A stretch of 64,000 nucleotides of DNA from Erwinia tracheiphila (GCF_021365465.1 NZ_CP089932.1:4712001-4776000), one strand, 5' to 3'; shown: positions 39,540 through 54,137, counted from the stretch's first letter. Numbers and translations are program-made. Notes: a model not told the origin generated them from the letters alone.

Positions 39540-39740
39540 CGACTTGTTGCGCGTCTTGGATGCGCAAGCCAGAAGAGGCGCGTCGCCCAGGCAGTGTGTT
39601 GGAGGAACCGAATCCGCAGAAAGCACATGATGGGGTGCGACGCCGAGGTACAAACCACGCGGGTGGCGAGTATCGACTACAGGGGCTGAATCCCTTGGGT
39701 TGTCACCAGGATCGTTCGGCAGTCGAACAATCCATACCTG
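39540..39740 (+). promoter_or_regulatory. Lysine riboswitch (L box) of lysC
   Basis: The sequence follows the E. coli lysC leader closely: AGAAGAGGCGCGTCGCC near 39572, TTGGAGGAACCGAATCC near 39599, GGGGTGCGACGCCGAGGT near 39632, and GGGGCTGAATCCCTTGGG then TTGTCACCAGGATCG near 39681-39715. These are the conserved elements of the five-helix lysine-binding aptamer. Lysine binding should lower lysC expression. The remainder of the leader to 39907 is the expression platform. Confidence 0.93.
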
Positions 39741-39907
39741 ATTGATAAGCGTTGCGGCTACACGCTGCCGCTATGGTTTATCGGGTTAACAAGGTGGGGC
39801 GCTTCTGGGTTACCCGTAGTAAGATTCTTTTCTACGTCTACCCCGTTTCTGCTCTTTCCTTGTGACAAGGCTGAAGTCATCTAACCTGACACGAGGTATG
39901 TCAAGAC

Positions 39908-41263
39908 ATGTCCCAATCTTCATTAATCGTGGCGAAATTTGGCGGTACCAGCGTTGCCGATTTTGCCGCGATGAATCGCAGTGCTGATGTCGTACTGCGC
40001 GATCCCAATGTCCGTCTGGTGGTGCTTTCTGCCTCCGCAGGCGTGACCAATTTGCTGGTTTCCCTGTCTGATAGCAAGGAACACGAACAGCGTGTCCACC
40101 TGCTGGATGAGATTCGCCGTATTCAATACGCCATTATTGATCGGTTAGATCAGCCGGCTGTCATCCGTGAAGAAATCGATCACCTGCTGGAAAATATCAC
40201 CATGCTGTCGGAGGCCGCAGCGCTGGCCACATCTAACGCGCTGACGGACGAACTGGTTAGCCACGGCGAACTGATGTCCAGCCTGCTGTTTGTGGAAGTG
40301 CTACGCCAGCGCAAGGTGGCGTCTGGCTGGTTAGACGTCCGCAAGGTTATGCGCACCAGCGACCGTTTTGGCCGTGCAGAACCCGATGTGGCGCTGCTGG
40401 CAGAACTGGCTCAGGCACAGTTGACCTCGCGGCTGTCTGAGGAAATTATTGTTACTCAGGGCTTTATCGGTAGTGAGGCAAAAGGCCGCACCACTACATT
40501 GGGTCGGGGCGGCAGCGATTACACCGCAGCACTGCTTGGCGAGGCGCTTTATGCCAGCCGGATCGACATCTGGACCGATGTGGCAGGCATTTACACCACC
40601 GATCCCCGCGTGGTGCCTGCCGCAAAACGCATTGATGAAATCACCTTTGAAGAAGCGGCCGAGATGGCGACCTTTGGTGCAAAAGTGCTGCACCCGGCCA
40701 CGCTGTTACCTGCGGTTCGCCGTAACATCCCAGTGTTTGTCGGTTCCAGTAAGGATCCCGCCGCTGGCGGCACCCGTGTCTGTAACCAGATGCAAAATCC
40801 CCCACTGTTCAGAGCGCTGGCCCTGCGCCGTAAACAAACGCTGTTGACGCTCCACAGTTTAAATATGCTGCACGCTCGCGGCTTTCTGGTTGAGGTCTTC
40901 GCTATTCTGGCTCGTCATAACATATCGGTTGACCTGATTACCACGTCGGAAGTGAGTGTCGCCCTGACGCTGGATACCACCGGGTCAACCTCAACAGGTA
41001 AAAGCCTGCTGACTCAGCCCTTGCTCACCGAGCTTTCATCGCTATGTCGGGTAGAAGTGGAAGAGAATCTGGCGCTGATTGCTATTATTGGCAACAATCT
41101 TTCCAGGGCATGCGGCGTGGGCAAAGAAGTGTTTGGCGTACTGGAACCGTTTAATCTGCGACTGATTTGTTACGGTGCCAGCAGCTACAATCTTTGCTTC
41201 CTGGTACCGGGCAACGATGCCGAACAGGTGGTCCAGACGCTGCACCATAATTTGTTTGAATAA
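39908..41263 (+). CDS. lysC: Lysine-sensitive aspartate kinase III
   Basis: It phosphorylates aspartate at the head of the lysine/threonine/methionine pathway. 451 residues. The kinase motif KFGGTSVADFAAMN is at the N-terminus, then TTLGRGGSDYTAALL, and two C-terminal ACT domains (from about residue 310) that bind lysine for feedback inhibition. No homoserine dehydrogenase part is present, so this is the monofunctional type. It is controlled by the riboswitch upstream and terminated at 41282-41307. Confidence 0.98.
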   Translation: MSQSSLIVAKFGGTSVADFAAMNRSADVVLRDPNVRLVVLSASAGVTNLLVSLSDSKEHEQRVHLLDEIRRIQYAIIDRLDQPAVIREEIDHLLENITMLSEAAALATSNALTDELVSHGELMSSLLFVEVLRQRKVASGWLDVRKVMRTSDRFGRAEPDVALLAELAQAQLTSRLSEEIIVTQGFIGSEAKGRTTTLGRGGSDYTAALLGEALYASRIDIWTDVAGIYTTDPRVVPAAKRIDEITFEEAAEMATFGAKVLHPATLLPAVRRNIPVFVGSSKDPAAGGTRVCNQMQNPPLFRALALRRKQTLLTLHSLNMLHARGFLVEVFAILARHNISVDLITTSEVSVALTLDTTGSTSTGKSLLTQPLLTELSSLCRVEVEENLALIAIIGNNLSRACGVGKEVFGVLEPFNLRLICYGASSYNLCFLVPGNDAEQVVQTLHHNLFE

Positions 41264-41281
41264 ACGCCAATATTGTACTGA

Positions 41282-41307
41282 CCGGGCCTCCTGGCCCGGC
41301 TTTTTTA
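41282..41307 (+). terminator. Terminator after lysC
   Basis: CCGGGCC-TCCT-GGCCCGG then C and TTTTTTA: a strong seven-base GC stem with a U-run, 18 bp after the lysC stop. Confidence 0.92.
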
Positions 41308-41911
41308 TCTGCGCACGACAACCAGAATCTTGCAGCCTGATAATAAGCCCGTTGTTAATACCGAACTATTTTGCAGTCATTGCCGTGTTATTGAGCTGGC
41401 GCTCATCCCTGTGATTAACGCTGACAGCCGCACTACAGCACTACCGTCGCGATTATTCAGCCAGTATCGACCGATGAACATGCTGTTGAATGCCGATGAT
41501 ACATGCGTGGCAGACAGCCTGATTTATCGTTCAAGGCCAGAATAAAATAATCTCATGAAGCAGGCTCCGCTTTTCAGCGGCCGCGATGATGCGACTTTTC
41601 CTTTATCAGCTTATTTTAATGCTATAATTCAGCGTTGATTTCTCCACCCATCCTGGCAAAATCAGCTATTGATTCAGACGGACTGTCCATTTCGTTTATT
41701 GAAAACAAACTGCGCTGATATGGCTCAGTGGGCAAAGTGCTCTCCTGTCTCCCCGCTCCAGTTCCGCATATCGGCCCCATGCAACATGTTATCTTATGCC
41801 CGGAAGCCGTGTTAAATGTGCTCCGGCTAATAACGGCTTTACTGGCAGCCTCGCGAATCGACTGGAACGGTACCGTCACAACCAACATCACTTCACACAG
41901 GAAACCAGGCC
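41308..41911. other. Long gap and probable leader of the PanS-like gene
   Basis: No convincing gene. A TATAAT box at about 41622-41627 could start a transcript with a leader near 280 nt before the transporter at 41912. I do not recognise a riboswitch class in it. Confidence 0.35.
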
Positions 41912-42829
41912 ATGTTCGCTATGATTACCCGACTGTTTCCCTTATGGGCCGTGCTTCTTTCTGCCGTTGCTTATTATCAACCCGCTCCCTTCCTGAGCAT
42001 CGGCCCGTGGGTGACTTATCTGCTGATGCTGATTATGTTTGGCATGGGCGTTACATTGAATATCAATGATTTCAAACGCGTACTGACCCGGCCAGCGCCG
42101 ATACTTGCAGGAACCTTTCTCCACTATTTAGTGATGCCGCTGGGTGCCTGGGCGCTGGCTACTTTGTTTAATATGCCGGCGGATCTCGCCGCTGGCATGA
42201 TTCTGGTCGGCAGCGTCGCCAGCGGCACCGCATCAAATATGATGATCTACCTGGCAAAAGGCGATGTGGCCCTTTCGGTGACCATCTCTTCTGTTTCCGC
42301 GCTGGTCGGCGTATTCGCCACGCCGCTGTTAACTAAGCTCTATGTCGACACGCATATTCAGGTGGATGTAGTTGGCATGCTGCTCAGTATTGTCAAAATC
42401 GTGGTGGTACCCATCAGCGTTGGCCTGATGATTCATCACGCATGCCATGATTGGGTGAAACGCGTAGCACCTTATCTGCCCGCCTTTTCAATGGCCTGTA
42501 TTCTGCTGATTATCAGCGCGGTGGTGGCGGGAAGCCAGAGCTTCATTGGCTCGGTCGGGCCAATGGTGATTACGGCGGTGATCCTGCACAACGCTACAGG
42601 GCTGCTGGGCGGCTACTGGGGTGGCAGGCTGTTTGGCTTTGACGAATCCACCTGTCGGACGCTGGCGCTGGAAGTGGGGATGCAGAACTCGGGCCTAGCG
42701 GCTACGCTGGGCAAGCTGTATTTTTCACCGCTGGCGGCACTTCCTGGGGCGTTGTTTTCCGTCTGGCACAATCTTTCCGGTTCGCTGCTGGCCGGTTACT
42801 GGTCCGGCAAAACGGTTAACAAAAAATAA
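41912..42829 (+). CDS. panS: PanS-like bile acid:sodium symporter family transporter
   Basis: 305 residues with about nine or ten hydrophobic segments. It has the SBF/BASS family motifs: [17 protein letters not shown] near residue 45 and [13 protein letters not shown] near residue 250. It closely resembles enterobacterial PanS, a transporter linked to ketopantoate/pantothenate in Salmonella; the substrate here is inferred. ACAGGAAACC precedes the ATG; a second ATG three codons later is possible. Convergent with yjbB. Confidence 0.8.
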   Translation: MFAMITRLFPLWAVLLSAVAYYQPAPFLSIGPWVTYLLMLIMFGMGVTLNINDFKRVLTRPAPILAGTFLHYLVMPLGAWALATLFNMPADLAAGMILVGSVASGTASNMMIYLAKGDVALSVTISSVSALVGVFATPLLTKLYVDTHIQVDVVGMLLSIVKIVVVPISVGLMIHHACHDWVKRVAPYLPAFSMACILLIISAVVAGSQSFIGSVGPMVITAVILHNATGLLGGYWGGRLFGFDESTCRTLALEVGMQNSGLAATLGKLYFSPLAALPGALFSVWHNLSGSLLAGYWSGKTVNKK

Positions 42830-42860
42830 TGTTTGCTCCCCCGGATAAGGGGGGCCACTT

Positions 42861-44501
42861 TCACTCTTCGTTCCGCTCGTCGTCCGGCTGTTCAAGCACG
42901 CTGTAAGCCACCGCGCAAAACAATGAGTTGAGCCGCTTCATATCACCCAGTAATCCCAGGTGCAACGAGCTGGTCTCAATGCTCTGCACATTGTGTTGAT
43001 GGAGTCGATCAACATGCTTATGTGAATAACGGCGGTTAAGAATACGAAAGCGATGTTTGGAACGACGCAGGCGTTTGGCCGTGGTGATATCACGCGACAA
43101 AAACACTGACAGGCTGAGGCGAAGATTGGCAGAAAGCTGTTCCAGCAGCGCATCCAGCTCTTCTCTACCTTCAGCTGAAAATGCCCGACGGGCCGCCAGC
43201 GATTTACCAGCCACATCAACACTCATCCGCTCCATAATATCGCCTGCCATCTCAAGGTTGAGTGCCATTTCGATAACCTCCGCCCAGCGGCGGGAATCCT
43301 CTTCCGGCAGGTCTTCTTTGGGCATTTGCGCCAGATAGAGTTTAATCGCGGTGTACAGCACGTCCACATCATCGTCCAGCTTACGAATTTCCCGCTCCTG
43401 ACGAACTTCACCGTGAACCACTTTGCCAAATGCGGTCAGAATCTGCTCCAGCACGTCACCAATACGTAACGTCTCACGCGAAGCATTAACCAGCGCCAGC
43501 GCAGGCGTGTCCAGTGCGCTGGGGTCAAGATGGCGAGGTTTCAGCCGCTGGTCGGTTTCTGGTTCTTGCTGAATCAGTTTGCAGCACAGCGTCGCCATTG
43601 GACCGGTAAAAGGCACCATCATCAGACAGCGAATCAGGTTATAGAAAACATGGAAGAATATGACCAGCTCTTCCTCGTTAACCGGTAATTTATGCAGGAT
43701 ATCCGACAGCGGGTCGATAAAAGGCAGCACGATAAGCGAACCAATGAACTTAAACAGCAGGCTGCCAAGCGCGACCCGCTTACCTGCTGCATTCGAGGCG
43801 CTGTTATTGAGCATAGCCAGCAGCCCGCTGCCGAGGTTAGCGCCAATCACCAGGCACAATGCCACTTTAAAGGAGATAACGCCGGTTGCTGTAAGCGTTG
43901 CCGTCAACAGCACCGCCGCAAGGCTTGAATAGCTGATAATCGCAAAAACCGCGCCCAGTAGCGCATCCAGCATGACATCGCCCGTCAGCGAGGAGAACAG
44001 CACTTTGACCCCGGCTGCCTGGGTGACAGGCGCGGCTGCCGCAACGATTAACTGCAACGCCAGCAGGATCAGTCCAAGCCCAATACTGGTTCTGCCCAAC
44101 TGACCGGCATGAGTTTGCTTGCGGCCCAGGAAAAAGACGACGCCAAAGAAAATAAATAGCGGAGACAGCCAGGAAAGATCAAACGTCAGCAGGCGCGCCA
44201 TTAGCGCGGTACCCACATCCGCGCCCAGGATAATCACCAGCGCTGGCGTAAGCCCGACCAGCTCCTGAGCAACAAACGAGGTGACCAACAAGGTAGTAGC
44301 ATTACTGCTTTGCACCAGAGCGGTCACGCCAATTCCGGCGACAAAAGCCATCGGCTTTTTAGCCACGCTGCGGCTCAACACACGCCGCAAATCAGCGCCG
44401 TAAACCCGCATGATTCCGGTTCGCACGATGTGCGATCCCCAGACCAGCAGTGCTACGGCGGAAAGAAGATTTAGCAGGGTTAACACTGATATCGACCTCA
44501 C
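42861..44501 (-). CDS. yjbB: Na/Pi cotransporter family protein YjbB
   Basis: 546 residues. The N-terminal half has two PNaS (sodium/phosphate symporter) repeats with the QSSNATTLL motif near residue 65 and repeated polar signatures. The C-terminal half (from about 340) is a PhoU-like cytoplasmic helical domain. The E. coli protein has been linked to phosphate export. Its place near lysC matches E. coli, although pepE is missing between them. Confidence 0.93.
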   Translation of the reverse strand: MRSISVLTLLNLLSAVALLVWGSHIVRTGIMRVYGADLRRVLSRSVAKKPMAFVAGIGVTALVQSSNATTLLVTSFVAQELVGLTPALVIILGADVGTALMARLLTFDLSWLSPLFIFFGVVFFLGRKQTHAGQLGRTSIGLGLILLALQLIVAAAAPVTQAAGVKVLFSSLTGDVMLDALLGAVFAIISYSSLAAVLLTATLTATGVISFKVALCLVIGANLGSGLLAMLNNSASNAAGKRVALGSLLFKFIGSLIVLPFIDPLSDILHKLPVNEEELVIFFHVFYNLIRCLMMVPFTGPMATLCCKLIQQEPETDQRLKPRHLDPSALDTPALALVNASRETLRIGDVLEQILTAFGKVVHGEVRQEREIRKLDDDVDVLYTAIKLYLAQMPKEDLPEEDSRRWAEVIEMALNLEMAGDIMERMSVDVAGKSLAARRAFSAEGREELDALLEQLSANLRLSLSVFLSRDITTAKRLRRSKHRFRILNRRYSHKHVDRLHQHNVQSIETSSLHLGLLGDMKRLNSLFCAVAYSVLEQPDDERNEE

Positions 44502-44518
44502 CTCTTTTTTGCGAAATG

Positions 44519-44559
44519 TAACAGGGCCAGCGGTAACACAATGCTCGCTGGCTCTGTTA
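44519..44559. repeat. Inverted repeat upstream of yjbB
   Basis: TAACAGGGCCAGCG (44519-44532) pairs with CGCTGGCTCTGTTA (44546-44559) with one mismatch over 14 bp. It sits between yjbB and the decayed operon and has no U-run, so it may be an old terminator of that operon or an operator. Confidence 0.5.
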
Positions 44560-44614
44560 AGTTTAGTCGATAAGCTGAAAAAATGTTTTTAATCAGCGTG
44601 ATAGTTCTCAATTA

Positions 44615-44894
44615 TCAGGCAACTTCACGCAGCGTTAATGTATTTAACAACTGGCCAACCTGGTATCCTGCGGGGGTGCAGATCGTCCGGGGAACGGTTC
44701 AGCACATCAACCAGCAGCTCAACATCCATCGCCCGGACACGATACCGGATAACGTTACCCAGCAGGCTGTAACTGAGAATTTCCGCCTTGATTCCCTGAT
44801 CCGCCCGACAAAAGGTGACGGATTCAGGACGCAGTGCAACCTGCCCGGTGAAGCTTTTACCGGTAAGGCGATACGCCTGCTCCACTGTCAGCAA
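44615..44894 (-). pseudogene. ABC transporter ATPase, C-terminal TOBE fragment
   Basis: Only about 90 C-terminal residues remain: ALRPESVTFC, AEILSYSLLGNVIRYRVRA and VDVLNRSPDDLHP, a TOBE domain of importer ATPases. A C-run near 44674 carries an extra base; with it removed the end reads AGYQVGQLLNTLTLREVA, stopping at 44615. The Walker motifs are gone. Confidence 0.8.
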
Positions 44895-44912
44895 ATTGTA
44901 ATTGCCGATAAA

Positions 44913-45634
44913 TCAGGCGGCGAACAAATCGACAGGCTGGGTATAGAGCGACTCCGCGTTGCCGTTTCGAAAAATTTTCCCTTTTTCATCAGCACGATAG
45001 GCTCGGAAGGCGATGTTTCGATCATCGTTCATACCGTGATCGGCCGTCACCATGGCCTGATAGCCGCTTCCGTCAGCCATTCCGGCATCCAGTGCGAAAG
45101 ATAACCATCGGCTATACGTGCGCGATTGCGGTGCGGTGGACAGGCCAAATTTATGGCCGGTATTATCAATATTCATGGAGTGGATCGACAGGAAATGCGG
45201 ATCGACCCGCAGGCGCAAACTTTCAGCATCTTCAAAAAGATGTGATTCCGGGTAGCCGCCGTCATGATAAAAATGGCCGTACTGAATCGGCAGCTCCGTG
45301 TCTGCCGTATGACGGTCGCGTACGAGCTGCCAGGAGAGCGATTATACAACTCGCTAACCCAGTGCTATGCAGCGGCGGCGGTCAGCCCACAGGCGGGCGC
45401 GTAATGAAAAATACTGCGCTCTTTGCTCAGGCGGCTGACACCGTTGTGAATGTATGTTGATCGGCGTCACGCCGGTCAACATACATTCATACAAGAGGCG
45501 GGAAAGCGAGGGAAGCTCACACGTCATCTGGTAGAACTGTTCCTTTCCCTGTGCACATTCCGTCTGTAAATAACCCATCACATGTCGCGCCCGCTGTCAC
45601 TCAGGCCATCCAGCACCACCAGAATCGTTTTCAT
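44913..45634 (-). pseudogene. Alkaline-phosphatase-superfamily phosphodiesterase, broken
   Basis: The start reads MKTILVVLDGLSDSGRD, a metal-binding Asp region. A frameshift follows and the sequence resumes as MGYLQTECAQGKEQFYQMTC. Later pieces include HFLSIHSMNIDNTGHKFGLS and AMVTADHGMNDDRN, the C-terminal metal-binding block. There are several frameshifts. Such genes often sit inside phosphonate- or phosphoester-type ABC importer operons, which agrees with the fragments on both sides. Confidence 0.8.
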
Positions 45635-45643
45635 CACCCGTCC

Positions 45644-45922
45644 TTATTGTTTCATGTTGATAATCACGTTTTCCTGCCACAGACGAGGCAGCATTTTGCT
45701 GGCTTTATCCCACGTCTGGGTATCCGCTATCGGATTGGCATTTTTGTACTCAGCGTTCGGCAACAGTTTGGCCTGAACATCGGCGGGCAGGGTCAGCTGT
45801 TCAGCACGGATTAGGCAGGCATAGCCACGGACAAGGTTGATCTGACCGGCATCGGAAAAGATATATTCACACGCCAGTTTAGCGGCGTTAACGCTGTCTT
45901 TTCGCTGTGCGGTCAGTAGCAA
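45644..45922 (-). pseudogene. ABC transporter substrate-binding protein, C-terminal fragment
   Basis: About 92 residues (AAKLACEYIFSDAGQINLVRG, LPADVQAKLLPNAEYKNANP, KMLPRLWQENVI) match the end of periplasmic extracellular solute-binding proteins. The first roughly 250 residues, including the signal peptide, are missing. With the phosphatase and ATPase pieces it marks a lost uptake operon. Confidence 0.75.
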
Positions 45923-46531
45923 CCTGTGGCGATGAGCCTTTCCTGCTTTAATTTAGCCATGCTATGCGCTTATCAGGTACTAAATAGCCGCGTCTAATAT
46001 CGCTACACTTGCCATTTATTGACGTGTGACAACTACGCAACAGCAACAGCGCCACTTAGAAGAGGTAACAGCACCAATTTCTTTTCCCACAAAGACCTAC
46101 AAAAAGCGCAGCACTATTCCACGCAGCTATTTAGTCATGCCAATAAGCAAGTGCCGGGAAAAGCCTGGCGCTTCTGTCTCTGATCCCACGTTGATCATTT
46201 AATCTCAGCCCCGGCAGGCAGAGAATACCCACGGGATGTTCTCTGGTGGTTTCAAGGATTTTACGGGTGAGCATCAAAGATTTCATCGTTATAAGCGTGC
46301 AATAGCACGCTTATAATCTGTTTGGCGATGACGTGCGCATTAGTTTTTAGCCGTAATCATCCCGGCGTTTTACCAGATTTAATTAAAGGCTCTGAATAGG
46401 TTACGCGCTGTTGCATCATCACCGTACTTTTACAAAACAAATTTACAGGGAGATATTTTCAGACGACGAGAAAAATGACCAGCCAACCTTCAACCAGTCC
46501 GTTTTAACAGTACACATCATAGAAACGTCTG
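45923..46531. other. Non-coding gap between decayed operon and metA
   Basis: No gene recognised. It contains a perfect 12-bp stem-loop at 46289-46316. Confidence 0.4.
46289..46316. repeat. Perfect 12-bp stem-loop downstream of metA
   Basis: TTATAAGCGTGC-AATA-GCACGCTTATAA. It lies about 215 bp after the metA stop and is not followed by a T-run on the plus strand; leftward it is followed by CGATGAAATC. It may be a transcription end or processing structure. Confidence 0.6.
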
Positions 46532-47461
46532 CTACTCAAGGGTTGGGTTCATATGTCGCAAGTCATAAGGGGTGATCTGATAAACGTAATAGTTTAACCA
46601 GTTAGAAAACAGCAGATTGCCATGGCTACGCCAGCTGGCTCGTGGCGACAGAGCAGGGTTGTCCTGGGGAAAATAGTTATGAGGGACCTCAGGATTCAGA
46701 CCAGCGTCGCTGTCACGGTGGTACTCTCCGGCAAGCGTGAGTGCGTCGTATTCAGGGTGACCGGTAACAAATGCCAGCCGCTTATCCTTACTGGCGAATA
46801 AGTAGGCTCCCGTTTGTTCTGATTCAGCAAAGATATCCAGATCGGTGTAATCCCGTATCAGCCTAGCGGGAAAATCAGCATAGCGTGAATGTGGTGCCAG
46901 GAAGCTGTCATCAAAACCGCGGGTCAATAAAGCATGAGGATGTAGGATCTGATGCTGGTACACACCTGATAGTTTTTTTTCTCGCGTTTGCTTGGGTATG
47001 CCATAAAGAATATTTAACGCTGCCTGTACCGCCCAACAGACAAACAATGTGGAAGTAACATGCTCTTTCGCCCAGTGTAATACGCGCTGGATCTGCGGCC
47101 AGTAAGCCACATCATTAAACTCAATCAGCCCTAGCGGTGCACCAGTTACAATCAGTCCGTCATAATTATCATGCTGAATATCTTCGAAGTTACAGTAGAA
47201 GTTATTCAGATGATCCATTGGCGTATTACGTGATTCACGACTGTCTATGCGTAACAGTTGGATATCGATTTGCAGGGGAGAATAGGACAGCAGACGCAGG
47301 AACTGATTTTCTGTCTCAATCTTTTTTGGCATCAGATTCAGCACCAGCACTTTCAACGGGCGAATCTCCTGGACACTGGCACGTGAAGATGTCATCACAA
47401 AGACATTCTCGTTGCGCAGGAAATTCACTGCTGGCAATTCATCGGGTACCCTGATTGGCAT
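46532..47461 (-). CDS. metA: Homoserine O-succinyltransferase
   Basis: The first committed step of methionine synthesis (homoserine plus succinyl-CoA). 309 residues, as in E. coli. Catalytic Cys142 ([11 protein letters not shown]), His235 and Glu237 (TGHPEYDA) are at the classical positions. Three tandem MetJ half-boxes precede the start, so repression by MetJ-SAM is expected. In E. coli metA lies near rrnE and aceBAK; here it sits beside an rRNA operon with rrnA-type neighbours. Confidence 0.98.
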   Translation of the reverse strand: MPIRVPDELPAVNFLRNENVFVMTSSRASVQEIRPLKVLVLNLMPKKIETENQFLRLLSYSPLQIDIQLLRIDSRESRNTPMDHLNNFYCNFEDIQHDNYDGLIVTGAPLGLIEFNDVAYWPQIQRVLHWAKEHVTSTLFVCWAVQAALNILYGIPKQTREKKLSGVYQHQILHPHALLTRGFDDSFLAPHSRYADFPARLIRDYTDLDIFAESEQTGAYLFASKDKRLAFVTGHPEYDALTLAGEYHRDSDAGLNPEVPHNYFPQDNPALSPRASWRSHGNLLFSNWLNYYVYQITPYDLRHMNPTLE

Positions 47462-47485
47462 AACCTGTTCCTCAATTCACCATTT

Positions 47486-47509
47486 AAACGTTTAGACATC
47501 CAGACAGCC
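47486..47509 (-). promoter_or_regulatory. Tandem MetJ boxes upstream of metA
   Basis: AAACGTTT, AGACATCC and AGACAGCC follow one another in 8-bp steps, resembling the AGACGTCT consensus. They lie 25-48 bp before the metA ATG. The 8-bp periodicity is the hallmark of MetJ arrays. Confidence 0.8.
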
Positions 47510-48122
47510 AAAGATAGCGCGGGCTTCCAGGAATGTCGAGATGCGATCCAGTAGTTGAAAATGTTTCATCTTTGATCGTCAGCTAATAAAAATAGTCGGG
47601 TAAATTCTCTTTCTGACTGCGCACAAACGCTGGGCGATTGTAGATTTTCTTCAGTGATTAATTACCGCGGTTTTTATTTCCATCAGCAATCAGAGTTGGT
47701 GTTAAACGCATGATTGATATCGAGTTATAAAATCTACGTAACAGACATAAATAGAGAGTTCTTCTCATATATCTATTCAAAAATACTGAGTTTATTAGAA
47801 AAGCAGATAGCCAGAAGCACCTACAGAAAACGTTTCAACGGCCATCGCCATGATGCCGCTTCTGTACATATACGACGTGCTACCGGATGACACCGCCGCG
47901 CTCGCGCAGGCTTTGATGCACGCCATTCATTCGCCCGGCAGGCGTACGCAGGCGCATCCAAGAAGAACTTCATATTCTGTGCCCCTGCATCCCGCCGGAG
48001 AATTTTTCTTCAGGATGGCGGAACGGACGGAGATCGAATTCGTGCCTCCCGCGTGACAGGCAGGCGCAGGTAAAAAGCCTGCCTGTCACACATCTTCATA
48101 CCGCAGGAAGACGTATCCACAG
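47510..48122. other. Gap between metA and the mobA remnant
   Basis: It includes a 68-codon frame (47850-48056, MMPLLYIYDVLPDDTAALAQ and on) without recognised homology. The GC content rises sharply from about 47850 onward, suggesting eroded coding sequence joined to AT-rich metA upstream DNA. Confidence 0.35.
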
Positions 48123-48332
48123 TGGCGCTTCCATGCTTCTGCATCAGGTCCGCTCACGGCCGCTAAGGCGCTTCTGAATGCCGGTCTGGCAGGGCAGCTG
48201 GAGCGCTTTCTGGCCCGCGGAGGCCGCAGGGTGAAGCTGTTTCTTGAACAGGCCGGCGGCCACGCCGTGTCCTTCGACGGAAGCACCGGCGCTTTTATGA
48301 ACATCAACGGCCCTGACAACCTGTCGCCTTAA
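48123..48332 (+). pseudogene. mobA: mobA remnant (molybdenum cofactor guanylyltransferase, C-terminus)
   Basis: The frame reads TAAKALLNAGLAGQLERFLA, then GGRRVKLFLEQAGGHAVSF and AFMNINGPDNLSP before a TAA. This resembles the end of MobA, which attaches GMP to molybdopterin. Only about 70 residues remain. In E. coli mobB-mobA lies just beyond rrnA, convergent with it, exactly this geometry. Confidence 0.65.
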
Positions 48333-48570
48333 CCGCCACGCGTCGCAGCACCGGCAGGGACACCGCTCCCCGTGCGGTCATCAGGACGGGAGAAAGCGAC
48401 CACAACAATCTGTTCTGCCCTGACATCAAGGCCAAAGGTGTTAAAAGGTGTTAAGGAAGGGGACTGGCTGAACATCTGACGGCCTTAAGGAAGGTAAAGG
48501 TAACTGCACAGTCTAACCGATTAACCGGGTCACGCAGCTTTTTTTCCGGCTTTTTTTTCCAGCTATAGAC
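48333..48570. other. Short gap between mobA remnant and rrn terminator
   Basis: No gene. It has a small direct repeat GGTGTTAA around 48428-48450. mobB is not recognised. Confidence 0.4.
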
Positions 48571-48600
48571 GCAAAAACCCCCGGCCACTGGCCGGGGGTC
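48571..48600 (-). terminator. rRNA operon terminator
   Basis: Leftward ACCCCCGGCC-AGTG-GCCGGGGGT then TTTTTG; it lies just past the 5S gene. A strong intrinsic terminator. Confidence 0.92.
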
Positions 48601-48610
48601 CGCTTGTATG

Positions 48611-48730
48611 ATGCCCGGCAGTTCCCTACTCTCGCATGGGGAGACCCCACACTACCATCGGCGCTACGGCGTTTCACTTCTGAGTTCGGCATGGAGTCAG
48701 GTGGGACCACCGCGCTAAAGCCGCCAGGCA
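48611..48730 (-). rRNA. rrf: 5S ribosomal RNA
   Basis: 120 nt from TGCCTGGCGGC at the 5' end to GCCGGGCAT at the 3' end, with the typical internal CCCCATGCGAGAGTAGGGAA. One copy. The spacer to 23S is about 200 nt, longer than the roughly 90 nt I recall for E. coli. Confidence 0.96.
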
Positions 48731-48931
48731 AATTCTTTGTGCCCTGTCCCGTGCCTTTTGTGCTGATATCGCCTCGCTCAGTCACATACCCATGTATGCT
48801 CCTTACCGCCCTCTCAGCGCAAAATCCTTCGGAATCATCTCCGCAGAACAGTGCTAAATTCTTCTGTCCGTCACAAGCTGAATACCGATCGTGTCGTCTC
48901 TCAACACTCACCAGAACGCCTCTGGCGTTGT

Positions 48932-51834
<2,903 letters not shown>

Positions 51835-51961
51835 TCACAACCCACAGGCGTCCACAGGACGCATGCCGTTGCAGGCATTGAGAGACCGTACATGTCATCA
51901 CGCCATTCCTGTTACCCAGAATGACAACAACATGTCGTTTCAATTTTCAGCTTGTTCCGGA

Positions 51962-51974
51962 TTGTTAAAGAGCA
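51962..51974 (-). promoter_or_regulatory. boxA antitermination site before 23S
   Basis: Leftward TGCTCTTTAACAA, the exact boxA of enterobacterial rRNA operons, in the spacer between tRNA-Ala and 23S. Confidence 0.85.
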
Positions 51975-52032
51975 TAATACTTCACAGCATACCCTTACCG
52001 GCACGCTCTGAAGTATTTTTCGTCAGACTGCA

Positions 52033-52108
52033 TGGTGGAGCTAAGCGGGATCGAACCGCTGACCTCCTGCGTGCAAGGCAGGCGCTCTCCCAGCTGAGCT
52101 ATAGCCCC
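52033..52108 (-). tRNA. alaT: tRNA-Ala (anticodon TGC)
   Basis: 76 nt starting GGGGCTATAGCTCAGC and ending GCTCCACCA with encoded CCA. The anticodon loop CTTGCAC shows TGC. It lies in the 16S-23S spacer. Confidence 0.97.
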
Positions 52109-52250
52109 ATACAGTCACTGCAGAGACCACTGTTACCACTCAACCGAGTACACTTCTTAAGAAATGCAATTCGTTCTCAGACAGGCTATGTTTCCGCGAA
52201 GCATAGTGAACTATGCGAGCCTGAGACATAACGCAGCCTGAGTGCGAATT

Positions 52251-52327
<77 letters not shown>

Positions 52328-52399
52328 GGAGAGGTTTTCTGCTCGTTACTTTTCTATCAGACAATCTGTGTGAGCACTGCGCATGAAGCTATCTTATGC

Positions 52400-53941
<1,542 letters not shown>

Positions 53942-54085
53942 AAAGTTTGATTTGCTTCAACTCGTGAAGCAGTGCTCAAGGAAAACGTCGTAATGAATTA
54001 CGTGTTCACTCTTAAGACTTGATATTTTTGCATCCGAAGATGCCGATATCTATCCTGCGAGTGCCCACACAGATTGTCTGATAAA

Positions 54086-54098
54086 TTGTTAAAGAGCG
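54086..54098 (-). promoter_or_regulatory. boxA in the rRNA leader
   Basis: Leftward CGCTCTTTAACAA, the antitermination boxA in the 16S leader. Confidence 0.8.
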
Positions 54099-54137
54099 GT
54101 GCGGTCAGTGCTTTCGCTTCCTGCCGCGAGGTCGCGT

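Noticed and set aside
41892..41930. Resemblance to the lacZ translation start (CACACAGGAAAC ... ATGATTAC)
   Set aside because: The downstream frame is a bile-acid-symporter-type transporter; the match is short and around a Shine-Dalgarno, so most likely chance.
47850..48056. 68-codon frame before the mobA remnant
   Set aside because: No domain, poor ribosome-binding site, GC-rich eroded surroundings; not called as a gene.
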